Origin: Actinostola sp. cb2023
Lineage: Eukaryota; Cnidaria; Anthozoa; Actiniaria; Actinostolidae
Direction of reading: 5' to 3'
Assembly (NCBI GenBank): GCA_033675265.1
Contig: JAUJYZ010000447.1
Coordinates: 62,001-126,000 of the forward strand
DNA length: 64,000 nt
The position numbers and the translations under genes are program-made. The notes below the pieces were generated by a model that made no database searches, was not told the DNA's origin, and saw only the letters and a program-made list of their open reading frames with translations. Positions 55,840 to 64,000 of this stretch are shown here, one piece after another; position 1 is the first letter of the stretch; each line of letters begins with the position of its first letter.

Positions 55840-56645
55840 ATGTTTGTTGCTTAATTGTAATATTACGTGTACAGTTATGTCCTTGAGTATATAATTAAAC
55901 TCACGACCAGCGATGTAGCAACATCTATTGACAGAAAGCTATATGTACAGAAGTCATGCAAACAATCGAACCAGTTATTTTCAGTAACTCACGATGGATG
56001 TTTATTTTATTCCACGTTTGAAAAATTCGTGTTCTTTTCAGTAAGATGACAGTTGTAAAGTGATCCTTATCTGAGTCATACATCTATTAGGCGACCTAAT
56101 TTTAGAACCGTTGATTTAAAACCGAATTTCCACGCTCAAAACAGGTCAGTGAACGGCAAAAATACAATCGAAATCAAAACGTCCTTAGATTTTAGGGATC
56201 TATTACAGAAGAAGACGCTCAATGACGAGGGAGAATTGTGTCTGACTCATAGATAAAGATCTCCGCGGACTCTTGTTATAATTAAACTCACGACCAACGC
56301 CGGTCATGTATAACTCCATCTATTGACAGAAAGCTATATGTACAGAAGTCATGCAAACAGTCGAGCCAGTCGAGTTATTTTCAGTAACTCATGATGGATG
56401 TTTATTTTATTCCACGTTTGAAAAATTCAGAAGGAAAAGGAATCGTAAAAATCGTACTTCAAAACTACATCAAAGCATTTAAGGAAAGCAAGGTCAATAG
56501 TTCGTAAATCGAGATCGTATAGCCCTTCATCTGGCAGACATATAGTCTCCCTCGTCACGCAACTGTCAGTCATTGTCAGGTCTCTCCTCACGCAACTGAC
56601 ATTGTCCTTTTCATAAGCCCGAGTGTACGCTCATTGAGCGTCTTG
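55840..56645 (-). repeat. dispersed element copies, inverted relative to 16140-17035
   Basis: Two partial copies in tandem (55855-56230 and 56270-56520), closing with ACGCTCATTGAGCGTCTTGT at 56625-56644. Confidence 0.6.
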
Positions 56646-57660
56646 TTTATTTATTTATTTGTGGAGATGATTTTTGTGAGCCCACGGTACTTTTGATCAG
56701 CGCACACTCACAACACGTTCAATCGATTTATACTGGTTGGAGTATCGTTTATTTTTCGCTGATTCAAGCCAGGAAAGTGTTCGTTTTCTACAAATCCATG
56801 ATGTCAAATGCAACTTTATTCATTGCTGGAAGCATTCATCGGGGGTCATGAACAATTTAGTGACATTTCAAGGGGAAGACAATGTTGTTTTATGAGTTTT
56901 CAGCGCTGTTGTGTGCTCAGTCACGTCCAGTTCCACAATGAAGTACTTAATCTACAGTCGATCAGAGTTGACCGAAGGAGACAGCATGTACTTGAATGCT
57001 TTTGAAAGACACAGTATCCCAGATACAGAGATGCTGTCGCTGACCTATCTACCTGATCGAGCTCGTTGGTCTTCGTCAAACCAATCCGGCCCATGCCATT
57101 GGCATTGAGGCAACTACTGAATCAAATTATACGATCCATCCTGGTGTACTTTTATCTTCTACGAGTGTGCTATGAGGCTTTGACATCTTTCCTGATATCT
57201 GGCCAGTAACATAATGTATATAATAAATTAATTACTGCATATCAGTAGAGTACAAACTATTAAGGATATGGTTCACCTTGGCGGGTACGTCTCGGAAAAA
57301 AATAATGATTTCCTTATTATTTGACCAATTCCCATCAACTTTACATCATTTAATTAAAGCTACATTGTAATAGAATGAAGATCGCCACAATACCGTGATA
57401 TTTTCTTTAAATTAAAAATGGAGACGTCGCGGCTCATTGTTTTCAAAACGACCGTCTCCGTTTGACCAAATTAATAGACCTTACGTTACATCCGACTCTA
57501 TTGATCTTTATACCATATTAATCACGACACTTTGACCTGTCAAACTGTGTCAGGCTTTTGTCATATTCAATGCCGATAAAAAGTTATGACGTGTTGACTG
57601 AAGAAGAAACAACATTTATGGTTGGTTAAACTTCAACACAAACACGGTATAGCTGTCTGT
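56646..57660. other. non-coding, nothing recognised
   Basis: Short frames at 56808-57005 and 56911-57108 show no family motif. Confidence 0.3.
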
Positions 57661-57719
57661 CTATGACCAGATTATTATAATGTTAGCATTTGTATTTATA
57701 AGCATGCAACACCAAACTC

Positions 57720-57850
57720 GGGTGGGAATGAGAATTAATAGAGACATGGAATGGAACAATGTGACCGGGACGGGAATGAGAATCAATGGAGATGTGGGAT
57801 GCCCAGGAACAATGGGACAAGGGTGGGAATGAGAATCAGTAGAGAGATAT
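57720..57850. repeat. GGGTGGGAATGAGAATCA minisatellite
   Basis: Three to four diverged copies of a block with GGGAATGAGAATCAATGGAG. Confidence 0.6.
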
Positions 57851-58443
57851 GGGAGGGAAATAGGTTTCTTGTAAGCTAGAACACATGACACAGTAATAAA
57901 GTTATTATTATTATTATACTGCATTTTTATTATTTTATTTTACCACTAATGCGCCTCACTGACAAGGGACAAAGCTACATGTAAGCATTGAAAGCTACAT
58001 GTAGCTACATGTACGGCAGTGCACAACTCGCAGCACTTCACTTTCTACCAGAAACGACTAGTATACAATATATTGTTGCCCGCTGAGAGCTGTTGCCAGG
58101 GAAACATGAAAACTTGTTCACGTTCACATGATACCCACTCGCCCAATCAGAGCACGAGAAAAATGGACTTTGACAGTTGGTATATAACAAAATGCACTTA
58201 TAATTACTCTATATTGTGACTGCACTTTCCCTTGGGATAAGTGACGTCTATTATGGGGAATAATTACTGAAGTGAGCCGCGATCATTTCAGCGGTAGTCT
58301 ATGTCTTTTTACAATTCAAACTCAAGTTTTCTTCTCCATAAAAATAAAAACAATTGAAAATTATTTCAGAAAATGTTTGTACACAACATTCTCTTTGTTT
58401 TTATCGAAAGATAAATTTAGGCTACAGTTCTCCAGACCTTTAA

Positions 58444-59149
58444 ATGTGTGTGTTGAGCACTTTAGGTGTCCCCTGCAAAGTACTGTGCAAGTCATCTATT
58501 TCAATTCTAATTTCCTGTGAATTCAATTAGCCAGGGAATCTAGTGTCTGTGCTTTCTAAACTTGTTAATGATGAACTTTACTATGAAAAAAATCTAAACA
58601 ATTCACTTTTATAGATTCTGTCATCCGAAAAATGTGTTGCGGACAAAAATGTGTACTTTTTGCTGTGACTGTGAAAAGCTGGCAAATGAGCTGTAATGAG
58701 CATCTAGCAGAGCGTTGGCGCAGAGAAAGTGCTCATTTTGCACTACAAAACACTTGCTTCTTAAGGTATTTCCTTTGAATTTCTGTTTTGCTTTTCATAT
58801 TCAAGTCAAGTCATTATTACTCCCTTTCTTTGATTGACTTGATATACAGTATATTGGTTTAGAAGCTTTGCCGTTATGCCTATTTGTCTGACCAAAAAAA
58901 CCTGACCAAACAGTTGTAATAAAGTCGAAAAGCGATGAATTTTTGTGTACTAAAAACGATCCTAGAGAAACAAATTATGAAATAAAGTGATGCTTTATTG
59001 AACTCTGAATTAGTTTTTTGTGTTGTTTTACTGAATGAAAACCTTGTCGATCATTTACCGCATTGATTTTCGGCTCTGTAGACTATACATAGTTTTCTCT
59101 TGACCTTGTTTTACCTTTTTAGTGTTTGGAATATTTCAAAAAGCAAATA
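58444..59149. other. non-coding, nothing recognised
   Basis: AT-rich without open frames of note. Confidence 0.3.
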
Positions 59150-59580
59150 AATCGTTTTCAAAAGAGGAACATGTAATGGGCTTGTGTCACCTGTCACGTG
59201 ACTTTTTAAATTTTCACCGAATGCAAACGAAAATATCATAACTTGAAAGAGCATACTAAAATTAGTAAAAGTTGAAAATTTCAAAGGATTCAAGCATTGA
59301 AATAAGACAAAAGTTAAAGGCTTTCAAAGTTTCCCGCTTTGACAAGGATTTGTATGGGTTTTTTGCTTGGAGGGCAACCGTTACCCTCCAACATACATTT
59401 CCATACAAAAAAGGCAAAGTTTTAATGCCTGTAACTCTTGCCCTATTTACTTACTTACTTCCCTTCAAACTTTCCACTTTTACTAACTTTAGTATGCTCT
59501 TTCCAGCTATGGTATTTTCGTTTGTCTTCAGTGAAAATTAAAAAAGTCACGTGACAGGTGACACAAGCTCATTTGTAATT
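59150..59580. mobile_element. foldback element, TGGGCTTGTGTCACCTGTCAC ends
   Basis: Left GTGTCACCTGTCACGTGACTTTTT and right AAAAAGTCACGTGACAGGTG are inverted. Interior blocks AAGAGCATACTAAA / TTTAGTATGCTCTTTC and GGAGGGCAACCGTTACCCTCC complete a long imperfect hairpin centred near 59385. Confidence 0.7.
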
Positions 59581-60057
59581 GATTTTTCTCTTGATAATCA
59601 GGAAGTTTTGAATCCGTGATGTCATTTCTATGCGTTGTATAGATAAGACTGTGTTGTGTAATGCGCATTTGATCATATTCAAATGTTAAAATGCGCAATA
59701 TAAGCAATAAATATTATTATTATTATTATAATGGTCTTGACGTTTTTTTATGATCATTTCTATGATCTATGCTCTGACAAACAATGGCTAATTGACCAAT
59801 CAGATCACACGCTGGTGAAATTCTATATTATATAAATATATTCCAATGAAGAAAAAAAAACAAGTTTAAACTTGCCTGGAATATTGGTTGCTTTCTCCAC
59901 TTGATGAGACTTGGCGTGTGTTGTAACTATAACACAACATTAATGTATGAAATAACAGTCAATTACTGGGAATCTTTATCAATGGTAATCTTTAATAATA
60001 ATTTGATAAAGAAACTATGATGAGTATAGACAGAACAAATATTTGGAAAAAATCAGA
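59581..60057. other. non-coding, nothing recognised
   Basis: An ATT microsatellite at about 59711-59730; no gene. Confidence 0.3.
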
Positions 60058-60130
60058 CGCCTCGAGCGGGATTTGAACCCACGACACCCCGATTTCATGA
60101 CAATTGCTCCACCCACTGAGCTACCGAGGC
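60058..60130 (-). tRNA. tRNA-like gene or pseudogene
   Basis: The minus strand gives a 73-nt cloverleaf. The acceptor stem is GCCTCGG/TCGAGGC (seven pairs, one G-T). The D arm is GCTC...GAGC with an A-box TAGCTCAGTGGG. The T arm is GTGGG-TTCAAAT-CCCGC with a consensus B-box GGTTCAAATCC. The anticodon arm is poor in the standard register. A shifted fold gives a loop with CAT at the anticodon position (Met-like). Both Pol III boxes are intact, but the weak anticodon stem suggests a pseudogene or a tRNA-derived SINE head. Confidence 0.55.
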
Positions 60131-60321
60131 AACTACAGTGGCGTGGAGTTCAAATTAGTTCAAAGACGCTGATTTTAACCAAACATTTGTTCCCAGGCCT
60201 CACGGAACTGGGAATTGCTTCTGACGTACGAACCGCATCACGCAGTCATATTAATAAACCCGGCGGTGTCAATCGATCATTGATTTCCAATCGAATTAAT
60301 CGATAATAATTGATACTATTA

Positions 60322-61034
60322 CCGTATTCACTGGCGTATAAGCCGCACTTTTTTTTCCGAAAATCGCGATCCAAAGTTGGGGGTGCGGCTTATCTTGAAG
60401 AACATCGGGAATTGGTACCAGAAATTTACATATAATTAACATAAAAGTATAAAAGAAGAGTACGTACATTTGCTGTTAGTTACTCCTAAAAGCATTGGCA
60501 ATTGGTTAGACGTTAAACAGGTAAATTAATGGGTGCTAACACCTATTCAGACAGTTTATAACAATCATGCTAACAGTTTTTACTACAAGACCTAACGGTT
60601 TGCTAAGGTGCTTTTCATTGATGAGCGGGTTGGTTCACGTGCTAACACAACGTGTCAATCAAGTGTCTCAAACATAACTTTCTCACGTGCATGCTAACGA
60701 ACCTTAGATTTTAGAACTGATAATGCCGAAAGTTGGTGGGAAAGACGTTTTTAATCAGTTATAGCATTGTATTGGATCGTGATTTGTCGTAAAGAGTTCC
60801 ATTGAAAAAGTGTCTTTATGATTAGTCTATTACAAAGTTAAAATTATTGGTAAGCCTTTCAAGTATTCTCTAGGAGTTTACGTCTGATAACGCAAAGCAT
60901 ATAGCTTTCTCAAGATTCCACTCAATGTGTGATTTCTATTAATTTTATTTTAAAAACGTTTTTTCCAAAATTTGCGTTGCCAAACTCTGGGTGCGGCTTA
61001 TCTGCGAGTGTGGCTTATACGCCGGTGAATACGG
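60322..61034. mobile_element. TA-flanked MITE, CCGTATTCACTGGCGTATAA ends
   Basis: CCGTATTCACTGGCGTATAA and TTATACGCCGGTGAATACGG are inverted and flanked by TA. A second GGGTGCGGCTTATCT block is repeated just inside each end. Non-autonomous. Confidence 0.75.
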
Positions 61035-61240
61035 TACTTAATTAATATCGATTGCTATTGATAATCGATGAAAATTGATAGTCACAACGTCAGCGTCCTT
61101 AATTATTATCGATTATTATCGATTTTCATCGATTACTGATTCCATAGTAGCCTTGCGTGATGAAATCCCCGATGGCTGCAAAGGAGACTAAGTACTGCGT
61201 TGACTGCATGTATTGACAGATGATCAAACACGTTAGTACA

Positions 61241-61347
61241 ATGGCCTCATCCACGGAGAAGTTTAGTTTTGAAGAATTAGTAAAGGGCTATCATGAATGT
61301 GATTTCGAACCCAAAGTTGGAGAAATGTACAAGGAAAAAATTATACG
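61241..61347 (+). CDS. candidate first exon, function unknown
   Basis: ATG opens a 35-codon acidic peptide (MASSTEKFSFEELVKGYHEC...) that runs to ATACG|GTAAGG, a strong donor site. No downstream exon could be assigned in the remaining 2.6 kb. It lies in the ATCGAT-bounded region, so it may be the 5' exon of a partly lost transposon gene or of a host gene that continues beyond the window. Confidence 0.3.
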
Positions 61348-61809
61348 GTAAGGCGAAGCACTGAAAGTTATCAACAGCTGCACGTTATACCGTGTGATAT
61401 AGTGGATGCATTATTATTACAGAGTGCTTTGTCAGTATTGCTTGGTTTCAATCAGCTGTTAAAACTCCTTGAATCTCATTATTTGCTTCAAATGACGGGC
61501 AAACACTGCCCTCTATATGCTACCAAGCAGAGAGTATTCTATTGAAAAGGTGCAATTCAGCTGATGAAAATTCCTCACGAGGCCGGAAGTGACGTCTAAT
61601 GAAATCCAGCAATTGCCGAATTCTTAGTTTTTGCAACCTTGCAGGCACATGCTAATTTTCCTTGCAATTATTCAGTCAGCAAGTTGATTATTATAGTACA
61701 TGTGTAGTGCTAACCTTGCACTTGTTGCAGGATTGTTTAGAGAACAATTTAGTGAATGTTGACATGTACTTTGCAAATAAGACAGAACATTTAATGAATT
61801 AATTGAATT
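61348..61809. other. non-coding, nothing recognised
   Basis: No coding or repeat signal apart from position downstream of the exon candidate. Confidence 0.3.
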
Positions 61810-62271
61810 TAAAGTGCCTATCACCCCTGTGAGATTGTTTTAAAAATCTATTCAATATAAGCTGAATAGTTGGTGGGTTCAGTATTTTGTGATTTGAACC
61901 TTGCGTTTATGAGTTATAGAGGTTTGAAATCTCAATATGCAAATTTGATGACGTCTACCCAGGAATTTGCCATAACTTATTTAGACTTTTTCAAGAAGAG
62001 CTTATTTTTTGAAATGGGGAAAAAGTTATAAAATCATTTATAAAGACTGTGAAAATATTATGTAAGTTTTCAAATGTCAATAATCAGCACAAGGGCGTTT
62101 TTGTATAATAAATGAAGTCTTAGTAGACGTCATCAAATTTGCATATTGAGATTTCAAACCTCTATAACTCATAAACGCAAGGTTCAAATCACAAAATACT
62201 GAACCCACCAACTATTCAGCTTATATTGAATAGATTTTTGAAAGAATCTCACAGGGGTGATAGGCACTTTA
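61810..62271. mobile_element. foldback MITE, TAAAGTGCCTATCACCCC ends
   Basis: Arms of about 160 bp are nearly perfect complements (TAAAGTGCCTATCACCCCTG ... CAGGGGTGATAGGCACTTTA). Confidence 0.85.
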
Positions 62272-62296
62272 ACTGCTGATTACAATGCTGGTCACG

Positions 62297-62497
62297 TAAT
62301 AGACCTCTTTAGCTTCCTATGTAAATTGCCCATTTCAAACCATGTGATGTAAACATGGTGTTCTCTGGAGAGTTAGTCCTTTCAATATGGACAAATAAAT
62401 TTCAGAAATATTAAGGAACAATTCTCCAGAGAATCTCATGTTTACATCACATGGTTTGAAATGGATAATTTGCATACGAAGCTAAAGAGGTCTATTA
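62297..62497. mobile_element. foldback MITE, TAATAGACCTCTTTAGCTTC ends
   Basis: About 75-bp arms are near-exact complements, including CCATTTCAAACCATGTGATG. End sequence recalls the CTATAGACCTTTTGC element at 40430. Confidence 0.8.
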
Positions 62498-63066
62498 TTA
62501 AAAGTTGTTAATGGTTAAAAGGTTGTTATGAAGAACCGGCTAACTTGGCCTCCTGAAACCTGGGACTGAAGTGAAATGGCATTGCATTGCCTGTAATGAA
62601 CATTGATATTAACTGATAGTGCAGTTACCTTTAGTTTCTAATAAACATTGTTATAAGAACGCCTTGGACTAGTTTATGTTCAACAAAACCATACATTCAT
62701 ATGCATCAATGAAAATTGATAATAATTGATAATAATCGATGATAATCGATAGTCACATTTTTCTAAGATATTGATTTTCATCGATTTCCGATATTAATCG
62801 ATTAATTGATATCGATTATTATTATCGATTATCGAAATTATCGATTGGCCGGGTAGTAAAGTACATTATTACACTTGTAACTTGTAATCTTACAGTACAA
62901 ATACGAGTACAAATATGACAGCGTATTACACGTTTTAGAATTCGGACACGTCAATTTTGCGCGCTCGCTCAGTTTGTTTTGTTTTGTCCTGTCGCAAATA
63001 AAAAGAAAGAGAAAAAGAGGGTTTTTTTTTTTGGTAATTTTGTTGTCGTATAATAAACAATTTATT

Positions 63067-63339
63067 AGGGACCGTCGACATATTCACCTTTCCCCGCTAG
63101 GTGGTCATTCAAGATTTTCGATAGTTTTTTATCAGAATCTATTTATATAACACCGAAGTTTGTTAGAACGGACCACCAGTTTGTTCGTTTTATCTTTGCT
63201 TTCTTTTTGATTTCAACATGAAGTAAAAATAATTTTTATGCCCCACACTAACGCCCAAATTTGTTCCTGCCTTACCCCCTCCCCCCCTAAACGTCCAGTG
63301 GACGTTAAGCGGGGAAAGGTGAATATGTCGACGGTCCCT
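63067..63339. mobile_element. MITE, AGGGACCGTCGACATATTCA ends
   Basis: AGGGACCGTCGACATATTCA and its exact complement bound 273 bp. Subterminal CCTTTCCCCGC / GCGGGGAAAGG extends the inverted repeat. Confidence 0.8.
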
Positions 63340-64000
63340 TACACGGGTAGTTGTGTAATACGGCTGGATATTTTTACTCGTCTGTTTGTATTTTGACTCG
63401 CCTACGGCTCGTCGACTCGTAAAAATATCCAGCCGTATTATAATAAACCTCTATTTAATGGCTTAACTGCATCACGCAGTCACATTAAATCAGAATAACT
63501 GATATCAGAGCCATCCAACCATAATAATAATAAAAAACTTCAATAAAATAATGTACAACATCTTATTGAAGTAAAGTGTTCATGTAAGCGTCAGTAAGCT
63601 TACTTGTACTTGTACTTACGTACTTGTACTGAAGAACACGAACCAAATTATTGTTATTATCTTTGTATATTATGAGCGATAATACTGTTAAACTATAAGT
63701 TACTGTCTACTATAGTCAAAGGCTGCAATATAGAATAAGCTTAAGCTTATAGACATTAAGTTAAGCTTAATAGCGAAACATTACAGTGACATGACTTCCA
63801 ACATAACAAACACTAGTTTCAATGTTCAATTTGAATCAAAGATGATTAACCTGTTGATTGTCCATCAGATTGATGTATGGTTAAGTTAGATCTATCGCCA
63901 ACAACAACAGTTCCACTGCATCCTTTGATGTCGATGTTAAACTTGCTCGCCATTTTTCCCTTTTCACTTTCGTGGGTTACTACTTCGTGTATGCCCTACG
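63340..64000. other. non-coding, nothing recognised
   Basis: An inverted block GTAATACGGCTGGATATTTTTAC / GTAAAAATATCCAGCCGTATTA at about 63355-63441 and TACTTGTACTTG repeats near 63601-63630. No gene. Confidence 0.35.

Larger units (their letters stand above)
54207..58443. mobile_element. possible composite element with TTTAAAGG...GAACTGTAG ends
   Basis: The left end TTTAAAGGGGAACTGTAGAC and the right end, read in complement, TTTAAAGGTCTGGAGAACTGTAG are similar inverted ends 4.2 kb apart. Inside are several other elements (the hairpin end at 54831, ACAAGACGCTCA ends at 55640 and 56625). Pairing these two ends is tentative. Confidence 0.3.
60256..62850. mobile_element. possible element bounded by ATCGAT-rich inverted ends
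   Basis: Left CCCGGC...CAATCGATCATTGATTTCC and right, in complement, CCCGGCCAATCGATAATTTCG both lead into AATCGATAATAAT-rich runs. The same runs occur internally at 61040-61140 and 62700-62780. It encloses the TA MITE at 60322, an exon candidate at 61241, and two foldbacks. Boundaries are tentative. Confidence 0.35.

Noticed and set aside
61561..61610. Hammerhead-ribozyme-like CTGATGA core
   Set aside because: No GAAA core or flanking stems at the required positions.

Overview
The window looks like a piece of a marine invertebrate (metazoan) genome, probably a cnidarian such as a sea anemone or coral. The reasons are spliceosomal introns with GT-AG borders, an intronless TRIM-NHL E3 ligase, AT-rich sequence with very few genes, long C or G homopolymers, and a dense, nested load of small inverted-repeat elements. 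The host assignment is an inference; nothing in the window names a species.

Layout. 1-2.2 kb holds a minisatellite and a small E2-like (UBC-fold) gene with an in-frame TGA. 2.2-10 kb is a composite of pogo/Tc1-type ends, a TTAA-site insertion and a 751-bp inverted duplication. 10-15 kb carries two higher-order tandem arrays (25-bp and 22-bp units). 15-19 kb is MITE territory with a reiterated hairpin. 19.4-21.6 kb is the TRIM-NHL gene on the minus strand. 22-41 kb is almost entirely repeats: tandem arrays, foldback elements, segmental duplications, hAT-like MITEs and a decayed LINE reverse transcriptase.

The most notable object is at 41742-53822. It is a 12-kb DNA transposon with ~570-bp terminal inverted repeats flanked by TA. 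It has two convergent, intron-containing genes whose starts sit just inside the two TIRs. On the plus strand is an alpha-kinase gene (two exons). On the minus strand is a six-exon integrase-like DDE transposase of 410 codons; every exon junction I propose keeps frame, and the D, D and E residues are present. A complete 5-kb Ngaro/DIRS-type tyrosine-recombinase retrotransposon (gag-like ORF, RT-RNase H, YR, split direct repeats) sits in the second intron of the transposase gene. A DNA transposon that mobilises a protein kinase is the best candidate for an undescribed system here.

54-64 kb is again MITEs and foldbacks, with one tRNA-like Pol III unit and one isolated first-exon candidate.
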